In this document: one piece after another, positions 23,631 through 35,263 of the stretch
Layout of the letters: every line of letters starts with the position of its first letter
Numbering within the stretch: position 1 is the first letter of the stretch
From: Gordionus sp. m RMFG-2023
Taxonomy: Eukaryota > Nematomorpha > Gordioida > Chordodea > Parachordodidae
Length of the DNA: 64,000 nt
Direction: 5' to 3'
Assembly (NCBI RefSeq): GCF_954871325.1
Contig: NC_088775.1
Span: 65,449,561-65,513,560 of the forward strand
Notes under the pieces: generated by a model
The model's input: only the letters and a program-made list of their open reading frames with translations
What the model was told of the DNA's origin: nothing
Databases searched by the model: none
Position numbers and translations under genes: made by a program

Positions 23631-23994
23631 CAGTGGCGTAGCTAGGAATTTTCCTTAGAGGGGGTCCATACATATAAAAGCTGGGGGCTTCGCCCCCAGA
23701 CCCCCTTTGACGGGCCTTCGGCCATTTTGCCCGGCCTTCGGCCGGTTTTATCTTACAAATCATAACCTTATCTTCGATAATATATAATATATATATTTTT
23801 TAAATGCATCAATAATATGTTATTATAATTTAGTAGATTATTCTCAATGACTTTATAATAATACTATCCAGAATAATTTCAATAGTAATATAATTGATAT
23901 AAAATCACTTTTAAGTCTTTTGAACGTATAATCTAAAAAAAATTGCTCTGGGAGGGGTCCAAACCCGAAAACCACCCCCGTAGCTACGCCACTG
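23631..23994. mobile_element. hAT MITE, copy 2, inserted in the LINE
   Basis: A 364-bp element of the same family as 21678-22062, with ends CAGTGGCGTAGCTAGGA and CGTAGCTACGCCACTG and the 8-bp TSD CCTCCCCT (23623-23630, 23995-24002). It contains an internal hairpin GGGGGCTTCGCCCCC near 23683. It interrupts the LINE between endonuclease and linker. Confidence 0.95.
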
Positions 23995-24164
23995 CCTCCC
24001 CTTGTCAAGCCTAGTGTCGATTTGGCAGTGTCTATTAATTTGGATGAAAGTTCTGCACATTTTTTCACTGACTTGTGAGGAATCTATTGTTTCAATGTTT
24101 GCATTGATTACAAAAGCATATGTCATTGATTTTAATCTACCCCATTTAATGCATGGTTCAAGTT

Positions 24165-24977
24165 TTATCTTGTTTTGAGTGGATTTATTTGTGATGTGCT
24201 TCTCCGGGGATGACTTTCTTTTAATCTTCTGTGAGAGATAATGTAATCTATCTGGGTTTTCCTTGCACCCTTTTCATATGTTATTAAATGACTGTTCTTT
24301 TTCTTATAGTAGGTATTGGTTAAGGCAAGGTCGAAGGCTTGCACAAATTTCAGTACATGCTCTCCTTCATCATTTATTTTTCCATATCCAAAACCACCAT
24401 GAGGCCTTTTGTAGCTGTTTCTTGCTTTTCCCACATGCGCATTTAAATCACCACCTATTATGACTAGGTCATCCTTAGGGATTTCCATTACAGCTTCACC
24501 AAGGATAGCTCTAAAGTCATCTTTTTCTTCTTCCTTGCAACCCGTTTGAGGAGCATATACTGAAAGGATGTGTAGCATTGATTGACCAATGCAGAGTTTT
24601 ATCTTGATTAGTCTATCAGAGATCCTGTTGACTTCTACTACTGAGGAGGTTAGATCTTTACTGAGGATGATGCCGACACCGTTCCTATTGCTAACAATTC
24701 CATTATAGTACAATTTATACCCATATCCAATCATTAAAGTCTTCTGACCTTTCCATTTCGTCTCTTGTGTGCACGCTATATCAACTTTTCTCTTGTTTAA
24801 CATTGATGCCAATTCTCTCGTCTCACCTTTAAGTGTCCCAATATTCAAGCTTGTTAACCTTGTCTTCTTTGCTTTGACCTTTATTTTACTTTTCGCAAGA
24901 TGGAGATCTACACCCTGTGCGTCGCTTGGAGGGAACGCCCTAGCTTTCATATTCATATTTTCATTTGTGTCCTTCAT
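24165..24977 (-). pseudogene. RTE LINE endonuclease domain, open remnant
   Basis: A 270-residue open frame starting MKDTNENMNMKARAF. Residues about 40-240 form the exonuclease-endonuclease-phosphatase fold that nicks target DNA for target-primed reverse transcription. ETKWKG (about residue 72), GGDLNAHVG (about 174) and QIDYII (about 239) carry active-site positions. The frame ends early at a stop after NPLKTR, before the linker that normally continues into RT. The methionine lies about 215 bp inside the element's 5' end, downstream of the tRNA-like head. Confidence 0.88.
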
Positions 24978-25127
24978 TTTTGTTTATTGGATAAGTCTCC
25001 TTAGCACCTGGCTGTCCAAGCCTGTCGGTGACCGGGGTGTCATCTCTAAGCTCCGAAAGACATCTTACCATATGTCTTTACACATCAATCATCGAAGAAA
25101 AATCGGAAAATTTTTATGTTCCTTACT

Positions 25128-25190
25128 AGGATCGAACCTGGAACCTTCTGTTTTCAAGCCTACATCATAACCCACTAGGCCACCCCGGCG
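25128..25190 (-). promoter_or_regulatory. tRNA-like head with A and B boxes at the LINE 5' end
   Basis: Read on the minus strand, the element starts CGCCGGGGTGGCCTAGTGGG. TGGCCTAGTGG (25172-25182) fits a Pol III A box and GGTTCGATCC (25129-25138) fits a B box, 33 bp apart. CTTGAAAACAG between them resembles an anticodon arm. The T-arm does not pair well, so this is a tRNA-derived sequence and not a functional tRNA gene. It sits inside the LINE's TSD, so it moved with the LINE or belongs to it. Confidence 0.7.
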
Positions 25191-25191
25191 A

Positions 25192-25205
25192 TGGGTACCC
25201 TTATT
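25192..25205. repeat. LINE target-site duplication, right copy
   Basis: TGGGTACCCTTATT, identical to 21271-21284, immediately outside the tRNA-like head. Confidence 0.85.
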
Positions 25206-25871
25206 ATATTAAATAATTATTTGAAACTGAAATAAAAAATTCAGTTTTTTGCTATCTTTGTATAAAATAAAATTCTCAAAATATTTATACATAATTAATA
25301 TATGGTTGAATATAAATTTTTTTAAATGCGATATGGGGGTTGGATATTGACCCCCACCTAACTTCTCGAGTTAATGTTAATTTTTTAAACAGCATTGTAA
25401 CTTGATTTGGTGTTCTCTTTACGTCCTGACTATTAATATTGCAGAGGTCATTAATAATTTAATTTATATTTTACAGGGTGTTACTTTTTTTAAAACCAAT
25501 TTCCATGTTATTTAATAAATACAGAATGGGATATCAGAAGGGACAAAAGAAATTTTTTGATTCCTTACAAAAATTACCATAAAAAGGCCTTGAGTATAAT
25601 GCTTAGAGCTAACAGCCAAAGACATTTCCGGCAACAAGTCGACTTTTGAAAACTAGACCTATATATTAACAAATCAAATATAATCTTTTCTACATTACAT
25701 AAACTTTTTTTCACATTATTGTATAATATAAAATCAAACTTTTTGATAGACAAAACTTGTGGTTTTATTTAGTATAATAAATCAGTTGATGGTTAGTAAA
25801 AAATTACAAATTAACAGTTTTCATGGATAAGGAGGGATAGTAAATAATGTTAAATTTATATGTAAAAAATA
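25206..25871. other. Intergenic A+T-rich DNA downstream of MRPL18
   Basis: No gene recognised. It should contain the MRPL18 3' UTR (minus). AATAAA occurs at the very end of the MRPL18 coding sequence (25878-25883). Confidence 0.4.
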
Positions 25872-28800
25872 TTATATTTTATTGGTCTTTTTTGGCTTTC
25901 TCAGTCCACATTTTTCAGGAACAATATGCTCTGGCTCCTTTAAACACAATCCTTCATCTTCTAATGTTTGGCAGAAAATTTTTAACTAAAAATAAAATTT
26001 AACATGTTATAATATATGGTTAAAAAATAACTCAACCTAATTATCTATTTAATTATACCTTAATTTTTATATTAACTATTAAAGACAAATATATAAATTA
26101 AAACCTTTTCAGATTGAAAATCAGAAGCGAACACTTTTGAGTCTACAAAATTGATTCCAGCTTTTAAACATCTATCTGCTAACATTCTTGCTATGTTTAT
26201 AGTAGCACAAACATCTGTGTAGCTGAAATATAAATGAATTTTGTTTAATTATATTAACTTGATTTAATTTATGGGTCTTATGTCAAATTGTACATCTCTC
26301 ATCCCACCAATTTCAACATGATTCTTACCTCTTTCAGATATTAAATTATTAATTAAAATCCAAATCAATTTGATATTTATAGCTAAAACAAATCAGTGAT
26401 TTGTTTAGAAGAAAAAACAAAAATGATTTTTTTAATATCAATTAAAATAATGACCTCCAATTTTTTTCTATTGTAATGATTGATTTTTTCTTAAATGAAA
26501 CGCAACATCGACAAAAATATGATGAGTCAAGATTTTAAATGTCCGAGTATTATTTTGCACAAATTGCCCAGTCCGAAAAAATATTACTTTGCGCAATTGT
26601 ATACAATCTTAAATTTTTTACCTCCTGGCCATGTAGATTTAGTGGCATAGTTAGGAATTTTCCTTAGAGGGGTCCACATCTATGCATGGAGTCCCAGACT
26701 CCCGTTTACAGGCTTTAATATTCGGTTTATTTAATCATATTTCTTTCTATTTTTTTAGTGTTGTTAAAAGGCCCGATTTGGATGTATTTTAAAAAACGGC
26801 CCGATAAAGATTATAACAAAAATAACATTATGTAAGCCTAAAGATTTTGCACATAGCTGGCAGAAATGTTGGGACATATTGCCAAATCTCGATGCTTTCA
26901 TAATATTAATTTAGCTAAAATCTTAGTCGGCCCGTTTTGAAAAATCGACCCAAATCGGGCTCTTTAACAACACTATATTTTTTCCTATATATTAAATTCT
27001 TAACAATATCAGGTCAATTTTAATTAAAATAACACAAAATTCGATATCTAATAATTTTTATTAGATCATAAAATTATTAAACTTTTTATCTATTTTATAA
27101 AATAAATATAATGGTAATTATCGAAAAAAGATGGTTTCCCTTGTTGCTAGGGAAATAGGTTGAATTCTCCACTAAAGCATATATAGGTAGTTTTATACAT
27201 TCCTCTATTTATTTTTAAAGGCTCCAGAAATAGATAATACTTAAATCATTTATTTATTTTATTTAAAGTTGATAAATGAATGTGATTGGTTGATTCTAAA
27301 TAAATAACTCAATGTGATTTTATGATTCTAAAATAACTCAATATTAATATAAATGAGATCATTCATTTTTAATATATAAAATATTGCTTATGATATATTA
27401 TATTAATTATTAATTACACATATAAATCAGAGTTTGAAAAAAATCTTCAAATTTCTAAAAGAAGAAAGATTTTTGATCCAATATTATCTGGAAATTCTTA
27501 AAATTTTTTTATTTATAAGATATTATTTTTTCAATGCATTCAAAATTAAAAATAATTTTAAATTTAAATTTGTGTAAAAATAAGTGCCCATTTTTATGTT
27601 TACATATTTTATTTAATCCTACATGATGCTTTATCTATTTCTTTTATGACTTCAGCTGGAATAGGATTGAAATCTATTCTTCCCGGCCCAATTTATTTAA
27701 ATTAAGAAAATTTTAATTTATTTTTTGATTGTAAAAAATATTCTACTAATAAGAGATATGTTTTTAGAATAGTTTGAATATAAAATTTTAAAATATGTTT
27801 ATTTAAAAATATAATGTCTTAATAATCATCATATATGTATGGGCTGCCTGCTTACAAATTGCCCCAGGACATCATATTGGTTATACTCAATTGATTTTTA
27901 AATTTTAATCTAAATACAATTAATATTTTTATTAAAAATATTATATTAATGATTTTTGAATAACTTAAGATTCAAATAAAATTAAAACAAAATTGGCTAT
28001 CGAGATTTTTTATTAAATAGTTTAATATAAAGGTAATAAACATTTTTAAATAATACACCCAAAAAAAATTTTTCCTAATAATGTTAATTTTTTTTCAATA
28101 TTTTCCAATGTAAAATTTTAAGGGCTATAAAATGATATATAATTTGTAACTCTATCTTAAGTATATTTTATAAAAACAAGATTTAATGAAATCACACATT
28201 GCACAATTTTTGACTTTGAAGGCGTAAATCTTTGGATCTGGTTGACCTAGCATCTAAAATTTTGAATTTACTAAAATATATAAAATAGATAACTATCATG
28301 CCAAGTTTCGTTCATTTTAAAAAAAGTCATCCGAAAATCTCATATTTTGGTCGATATGACATGGAATGACCCTATTTAGTTTTGGCACAATGTTAAGTAC
28401 GCCAAAATGGCAAAGGTCTAATGATAAATTATTTGAAAAAATTTCAACTCCCATTGTCTCCATTCCCTATCTATGCTAAGAATAAGCTAATACTAATATT
28501 AAGATGCCAGATTATTATAATTAACTCATCATTAAATATTTTATTAATTGTAAATATTTTCTTATTATATATGTATGTTAAGTTCTTCACAAATAGATAA
28601 TAAAAACTATATTTTATAAACTATTTAATTTTAAAGTATTTTGTATTTAAGATAGCAAAAGATACAAGTATCTGTATCTAAGATTCATTTTTTTATAAAG
28701 AATCTTTTTCTCAAGAACTTCCCCAACTCTGGTAAGAAGATCACATTTGGACAAGGTTAAGAAAAGGTTAGAGATAAGATGTAGAGTTAATATATATACT

Positions 28801-29854
28801 CTATATTTAAAAAATGGATGACTGTTTATTACGTTAGGACAAGGTTGTCCTCTGGGAATCATGTAAATTATATGAAACATTTGGAAATGATAGACAATAA
28901 AAAAATGAAGGTTATTGTGCTTTTGAAATATTAAATTTTCAAATGGCATAAGATGATTATGTAAATTCACTTTTGTTTTTCTTCCTAATTATAAATCACT
29001 GCTTTTATTATAAATATCATATTCAATTTGATTTAGTTTTTATTGCCTAAATAGATAAAAATGGCAGATTTGCACCTTTAGCCATTATTCTAGGACATTA
29101 AACCTAACAAGCTAAATAAAAATAATACATATCTTAATACAAATTTAAGGAGGTTGGTAAATCCTATTCTTGCTCTTTTGACATGGGATGATTCTTATGA
29201 AACTTATATATTCTTTTTAGAATAAACTATATCTAATTATATTTTATTGAAATACCCTCAAATAATTTTTTTAAATATTGATTATGTAAGAAAAAAGATT
29301 CAAAAAGCAAGGAAAAAAAATGTTTTCCACAAATTTATGAAGTTTACCTTAACTTATATAATCAAATAATTTAAAATATAATAAGTTCTTAAAAAATATG
29401 AAATATTCTCATTAAGAATATTACATACCTATATAGTAATTTGGCAATCCCCCACTCTTTTGTAGAAGCAGAAACAATAATATTTCCCTTATTATGTTCA
29501 ACCCATGCTGATGTATGTTTATTAGTTGCTTCAAAAAAGAGCCTTAAAAATTTAAATGATTAATATATAAAACATTATAAGATATTGCAGTCTTTATTAA
29601 AATACATAAGTTATATTTATATAATATTACCTATTCCAATAATCAACTGAATAGTTTTCTAATCCATAACCTGTTGGTTTCCTTTCATATCTTAATTGTT
29701 CCAAATTTCTGGGGTTCTGATTTATGTAGGCATTATTTATATAATCATTTTCGCTTAATTGGGTATAATTTGATTCATTCTTAACTAGATTAGATACTGA
29801 TATGTTACTATAATTAATAAATAAAATTTTCAAATTATTTTTTATTTTTAACAT
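25872..29854 (-). CDS. MRPL18: Mitochondrial ribosomal protein L18 (uL18m), four exons
   Basis: Exons on the minus strand: 29631-29854, 29429-29542, 26105-26222 and 25872-25985, all with GT...AG introns and matching phases, giving 570 nt or 189 residues plus stop (human protein about 180). Exon 1 starts MLKIKNNLKILFINYSN, a plausible mitochondrial presequence rich in K/N and without acidic residues, and ends INQNPRNLEQLRYERKPTGY. Exon 2 has SAWVEHNKGNIIVSASTKEW followed by GIAKLLY. Exon 3 has TINIARMLADRCLKAGINFV, and exon 4 has TLEDEGLCLKEPEHIVPEK. These blocks match the uL18 fold of MRPL18 in order. The protein belongs to the central protuberance of the mitoribosomal large subunit; in humans it is also linked to 5S rRNA handling. 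Intron 2 is 3.2 kb and holds MITEs. The gene is convergent with the ZNF622-like gene. Confidence 0.93.
26638..26720. mobile_element. Decayed fragment of the CAGTGGCGTAGC hAT MITE
   Basis: TAGTGGCATAGTTAGGAATTTTCC followed by TTAGAGGGGTCCA resembles the first 50 bp of the MITEs at 21678 and 23631, with CpG-type decay. No right end was found. In intron 2 of MRPL18. Confidence 0.7.
26756..26975. mobile_element. 220-bp hAT MITE with TSD in MRPL18 intron 2
   Basis: Ends TAGTGTTGTTAAAAGGCCCG and CGGGCTCTTTAACAACACTA are inverted repeats. The flanks TATTTTTT (26748-26755 and 26976-26983) are identical 8 bp. A related decayed copy begins near 30236. Confidence 0.85.
28090..28385. repeat. Single arm of the foldback repeat family
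   Basis: GGGCTATAAAATGATATATAATTTG through TCATATTTTGGTCGATATGA and TGGAATGACCCT resembles the right arm of the foldback at 19410-20595. No partner arm nearby. In MRPL18 intron 2. Confidence 0.65.
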
Positions 29855-30235
29855 TTATTCGAATATTATGAATAGGGTTTCCTCGTCAATCATTATCAAA
29901 TATCTTAAAATAATTATACGTCAATATAGTTTTTCGAAATTGATAAAATTTCTGATAAATAAATATAAAAATCAAAAAATTGATTAATTATTAATGAACA
30001 GATGTTTTTCTCTAATTTTGATATTCTTTTTGAGTAAATGTAGCCATCTATCATTTCCATTTATTGAATTTAACATTATAATTCCACTTATTTAATTTTG
30101 TATATTTCATATTCACACTAACATATTAACTAAGTGATGACTTTAACTTATTACAAAATTGCCTTTATAGTTTAATATTTAACTTTTTATTATATGAGTA
30201 TGCATTTTTTTTTTGTATATGATAGTGTATAATAA
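29855..30235. other. MRPL18 upstream region
   Basis: A+T-rich, no gene seen. It should contain the MRPL18 promoter, but no distinctive element is recognisable. Confidence 0.4.
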
Positions 30236-31230
30236 TGTTGAACGGCTCGATTTGAGTCTATTTTAAAAATGGCTATCTCGATATTCCAGAAAAATATAAT
30301 GCAAGCCTAAAGATTTTAGTCATAGATGGCACAACGGTTTTGAAATTTATTAGCGAAATCTCAAAGCTTAGGGAATATTTTATTTAGCCTTGCTACCAAA
30401 TCTATTAATTTGATAATTTATCTTTTCATATATCAACTTCAACAATATAATTTTTTTAAATATAATATGTATTGATTTTTATCCAAATTAGAAGCGGGCG
30501 CGGACCGTAAAAATTTTCGTAACAAGATGGATTATGGAGTGAACATGAATAATCCTAAATTCCAAGCCATTCGAGCTTTTCCAAAAAATTATCGGGTGCC
30601 AATATAAATTTTTAGTGAATCAAGCAAAATTTTATTTTATATGAATTTTTTAAATAATCATAAATACAAATACTTAATATTATTTTACTCCTACGCATAT
30701 TTTACCCATCAAATTTGGTGCCCGTCCGCTTCTCCTCAGGAGTATAATAATGTGGTTTATTTGGTTGATATCTTATCTCCTCTCCTTTAATCCCACCAAA
30801 CCGGATTTAAATTTGTATGGGCGAACGCAGCACGAATATATATATCCAAATGATATTTTTTTAAATAAATTTAAAATGAGGGATAATTTTGTCCTTACCT
30901 ATGAGGAATTATTTCCACAATTTACTTTATATTTATCATAGCTATTTTAATATTTCTTTTCTAAAATATAATAACCATATAATTATATCTCAGAAGGAGA
31001 TTCAGCAGAAAGTGAGGTCCGCTATCAGCAAGTAATGGTGATAAATAGCCACATTTATAGCACGTTTTGAGACGATTCTATTATGGTTAAATCAAATTTC
31101 TAAGTGAAAACAATAATCTTAGTCTTTGTTAACTTAGGATATCTCGGTGTTAAAAAAAATATACTCTTACCTCAAGGCTTGACAAATTTTTTAACGGTTA
31201 TGATTAAGGCTTTTTAATAACACTATAGGC
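30236..31230. mobile_element. Decayed hAT MITE relatives, nested
   Basis: TGTTGAACGGCTCGATTTGAG near 30235, with ATGCAAGCCTAAAGATTTT near 30300, resembles the MITE at 26756. A matching right end, AAGGCTTTTTAATAACACTA, lies at 31207-31226, so one copy may span the region. Inside it, 30489-30734 has its own inverted ends (AGAAGCGGGCGCGGACC and GGTGCCCGTCCGCTTCT), a second MITE. TSDs are not clean. Confidence 0.5.
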
Positions 31231-31449
31231 ATAAAATAGCATAATGTTAATAAATTTTTTAAAATGATTAATTTGAAATTTTCAATTAGGTAGGTTGTAA
31301 GTTATTAGGAAATCAATCTACTTTGAAAAAAAAAATTAGGATATTTTTTTATCAAGTTCCTCGGTGTCTTTTTGCCAATGAACCATTTTTTTTATTGATT
31401 GAATGATATTTATAAAAAATTATCATTAAGAAGATGTTAAAAATAATAT

Positions 31450-31960
31450 TTAAATATCATATAGGTGAATATTTAAAGATATTGCTCGATTCAGAAATTA
31501 GACATTTATTTGAAAATACATTCAAAAAATATAAAACTAGTAAGATTAAAAATAGATCAATTTATAATTTCTCCAGAAAGTATCATGCAGTCCCGTCTAA
31601 AAGATAGCTTTGAAAAATTGACATAAGAACCAAAATACGCGATTTGGCCGGAAGTAAATAGAAAGAATCTGCAAAATATTTTAATTAAATAAATATAAAA
31701 CGATTACTGCTGGGCTTCGACAATATATCAATGAAAATATTTTTAATGATAATTTTTAAATTCCTTAACTGCGTGAATACTTTATCCAGCAGTACTGTCA
31801 AGTGTGAAAGGGCTTTCATCTTGTGAATTTGATCATGGTAGATATTCGTGTCAGTTTAAAAGTTAATAAATTTAATGTTCATAAATATTGATGAACCTTC
31901 GATATCGGAGTTGATTCCAGATCCATATATCAAAATATGAAAAAGAAATAATCGCGGAAC
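31450..31960 (+). pseudogene. hAT transposase C-terminal relic
   Basis: Across frames on the plus strand: SSTVKCERAF near 31780-31815, then RVSLKVNKFNV and INIDEPSISEL-like text. This is the ordered C-terminal hAT dimerisation region (S..CER.FS... RN.L....L..L). Many stops. A very old remnant. Confidence 0.5.
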
Positions 31961-33231
31961 AAATAAAATATTTCTAAAAAATGTAGAGCCCAAAAATAAT
32001 GAAAAAGATATATGGGAGATTTTTTAATTCATATTTATATATAATATAATTATAGAATCATATTGGTAATAAAATTCGATTTTATACATTTCATTACTTT
32101 TGTTAATATATATAATAATTGTAGTCCCCTCCCCCTTTTTAAGCAATAAATTACTGTTCTTTACCAGCCCCCCCCTCCAACTTCCTATCCATTTTAAGTC
32201 ATCTCAGTAAATAACCTAATTGAATCCTCTCATAGAAGGAAAAGAGCTGGTGAACCCATTTTAACACACTCCTTGGGCGTCTTCATTAATTTCAAACCCT
32301 TGTTAAAACCTCTTTTCACTCATCAAACTTTTTTCCTCATATTAATCTCGTCTCAGATATATGATGTAAAAAAATATTATAAAGAAATGTTGTGCCTGAA
32401 CCGCCAAGATGATTTTAGTTACTTTCAGGAAGCATGGTCATATTTTTACAAAAGAGGATGTTAATTTATTTTTTAAAATGTCTCTGGATGTTTTTACTCT
32501 AAATATGATAATAGGGGAGGCTTTGTTCAGACATTATTTTTGGAGGGCCTGCGTCCCCTTTTGTCATGACTTCGACTAGATTTAAATATAATTTATATCT
32601 TCTATAATTATTTAGTATACATGTATCGCTAATAAAAACAATATCTAACACAAATGTGAAATCGAACTCAATTACTTTACCCTCATAACCAATAAAAAAT
32701 TCTTAAAAAATCGCAATTAGAGAGAATTTTTACCAAGTTTGTCCTTTGATTTTGCATTTTTAAATCAAAATGTCACTAATTTAAAAATGAAAATTAAATT
32801 AATTGGAAAATAATAATCAAAATGTATTTTATATATTAAATTTTGTTTCATTTCGATGTGTATGATTTGATTATATAAGAGAATAATCATAAATATGTGT
32901 ACCTTTTTTTTCACAATAAATATTTTGATTTTTTACTATTTTGTTTTTGTATAAAGCAAAAGGAAAGAAATTACATTAATAAAATGATAAGTCAGGAAAA
33001 TAGTATTTATTTAAAATATTATTCTAAATTTTTGTAAATAAGCGGTTTAATAAAATATATATGTATATTACTTAAAAATTGGTTGCTAATTTTTAAAAAT
33101 AGAATGCTAATCCATTTTTTAAAAATGGTATTGATAAGAACCTGTTTTATAACAACGTATTTCTTATTTGTTATACAACTTACTTTTTATTTGTTTTAAT
33201 TTTATTATGTTATTCCCTAAGGATATATATT
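31961..33231. other. A+T-rich DNA without a recognised gene
   Basis: Contains C-rich tracts near 32127-32190 (CCCCTCCCCC, CAGCCCCCCCCT). A 63-residue plus-strand frame at 32273-32464 shows no known domain and is probably chance. Confidence 0.4.
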
Positions 33232-35263
33232 AGGTCCGTGAAGTTGGCCCCACACTTTTTGATTTACAATGGTTTATCAGTTGGACTGATTTATACCCAA
33301 TATGTACCGATTTGTACCGTTTTCAGTTCGATTTGTACCATCACCGTTTTTGAGATATACAAAGAACAAAATAAGGGGGGTGGGGGCAACTTCACGACAG
33401 CCCCCCCCCCCCAACTTTTGAACTTAAAAATAAAAAGTACATAGGTCGATAAAGAATGATTTGTACCGTTTTCAGTTAGATTTGTACCATCACCGTTTTC
33501 CAGTTATTGACCTTTAAAAATATGGCGCCAAAAATAAAAAACACTCAAAAAATTTTTTTTTTAAATTTTTTAACGTACAACGATATAGAATTTTTTCCTC
33601 TTCCTAATGATGCCTCAAATTAAGCTTTATCTTGATTATTTATTTCGGAAAGCAAATTTTAAACTTTATATTATAGCGTGAAGTTAGCCCCCCCCCCCCC
33701 CCCGATATTCAAAATTTGAGATTTTTCAAATTTTTAAAACGGGATTGATTTGTACCCGATTTGTATCAAACTCGATTTGTATCAAACTCGATTTGTATCA
33801 AACTCGATTTGTACTATTACCGTTTTCCAGCTATTGACCGTTAAAAATATGGCGCCAAAAATAAAAAACACTCAAAAAATTTTTTTAAACGTACAACGAT
33901 AGAGAATTTTCTTCTCTTCCGAATGATGCCTCAAATTAAGCTTTATCTTCATTATTTATTTCGGAAATCAAATTTTAAACCTTATATTATAGCGTGAAGT
34001 TAGCCCCCCCCCCCTTAATTCAAAATTTGAGATTTTTCAAATCTTCAAAACGAGATTGATTTATAGTACCCTATTATTTGTACCGTTTCAAACTCGATTT
34101 GTACTATACCGTTTTCCAGCTTGACCGTTAAAAATATGGCGCCAAAAATAAAAAACACTCAAATTTTTTTTTTTAATTTTTTAACTCACAACGATAGAGA
34201 ATTTTTGATAACGTGGAGATTAATACGATAAAATTATAAGTGACCCGGAGTAAACCATAAAGAACCGTTAAACCATTATAAACCATTATATATCTGAACC
34301 GTAACCAAACCGATATAATTATTTTTGAAGGAGTAAAATTATAAAAAAAGGTTAAAGCCGGTTCAGTTTTTATAAAAAAATCTCTATCGCTATACGTTAA
34401 AAAAATTTTTGAATGTTTTTTATTTTTGGCGCCATATTTTTAACGGTCAATATGGAAAACGATAATAATACAAATCGAGTTTGAAACGGTACAAATCGGG
34501 TACAAATCAATCCCGTTTTAAAAATTTGAAAAATCTCAAATTTTGAATATCGGGAGAAGGGGGGGGGGTTAACTTCACGCTATAATATAAGGCTTAAAAT
34601 TTGATTTCCGAAATAAATAATAAAGATAAAGCTTAATTTAAGGCATCATTAGGAAGAGAAAAAAATTATCTATCGTTGTACATTAAGAAATTTTTTAAAA
34701 AGTATTTTTTATTTTTGGTGCCATATTTTTAATGGTCAATAGCTGGAAAACGATAATAGTACAAATCGAGTTTGAAATGGTACAAATCGGGTACAAATCA
34801 ATCCCGCTATAAAAATTTGAAAATCTCAAATTTTGAATATCGGGGGGCTAACTTCACGCTATAATATAAGGTATAAAATTTGATATCCGATATAAATAAT
34901 GAAGATAAAGCTTAATTTGAATCATTAGGAAGAGAAAATAAATTCTCTATCGTTGTACGTTAAGAAATTTAAAAAAAAAATTTTTGTTTTTTATTTTTGC
35001 GCCATATTTTTAACTGTCAATAGCTGGAAAACGGTGATGGTACAAATCGAACTGAAAACGGTAAAAATCATTCTCTATCGACCTATGCACTTTTTATTTT
35101 TAAGTTCAAAAGTTGGGGGCTGTCGTGAAGTTGCCCCCCCCCCCATTTTGTTCTAAAACGGTGATGGTACAAATCGAACTGAAAACGGTACAAATTGGGT
35201 ACAAATCATACCAACTGATAAACCATTGAAAATCAAAAAGTGTGGGGCCAACTTCACGGACCT
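33232..35263. mobile_element. Giant foldback element, 2 kb, arms built of tandem units
   Basis: The left end AGGTCCGTGAAGTTGGCCCC and right end GGGGCCAACTTCACGGACCT are exact inverted repeats, and the inversion continues through almost the whole element to a centre near 34250. Each arm holds about three units of roughly 290-330 bp marked by ATGGCGCCAAAAATAAAAAA (33521, 33850, 34136) or its complement (near 34427, 34719, 34999). Units also contain AAGCTTTATCTT, TTAGCCCCCCCC tracts and GATTTGTAC words. A 16-bp repeat, ATCAAACTCGATTTGT, occurs three times near 33768-33820. No transposase is encoded. The flanks share ATATATT but without clean spacing, so the TSD is uncertain. Architecture resembles Foldback/Galileo-type elements; the family is not assigned. 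Confidence 0.88.

Larger units (their letters stand above)
21285..25191 (-). mobile_element. RTE-like LINE (BovB/RTE type), decayed, with tRNA-like 5' head
   Basis: Minus-strand LINE of 3.9 kb (about 3.1 kb without its two MITE insertions), flanked by a 14-bp TSD. The apurinic endonuclease is in a 270-residue frame (24165-24977): SLNIGTLKGETRELASML, CTQETKWKGQKT, VIIGGDLNAHVGKARNS and KTQIDYIISH give the catalytic Glu, Asp/Asn and final blocks of RTE endonucleases. The linker (LWWWNEEVQ, then LHTKEGQNKIYRLAKQQEK and RNKDGKL) is at 23227-23620. RT blocks follow: GPDNIPIESLKALGDDGI near 22870-22935, SPLLLITVIDVLAQ, and MIFADDIVILAES near 22290-22330. The end is KRKRGRPKHQWGDKVRA near 21395-21445. 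The ORF has a stop after the endonuclease, several further stops and shifts, and a 201-bp tandem duplication, so it is inactive. Confidence 0.93.

Noticed and set aside
24769-25170. 133-residue plus-strand open frame
   Set aside because: It lies opposite the LINE endonuclease and the tRNA-like head; it has no domain and is an antisense shadow.
25128-25190. A functional tRNA gene
   Set aside because: A and B boxes are good but the T-arm and acceptor do not pair properly, and the sequence sits inside the LINE insertion.
33238-33444. Plus-strand open frames in the foldback element (also 34953-35156)
   Set aside because: They are mirror translations of the inverted-repeat arms, including poly-G/C tracts, with no protein family.
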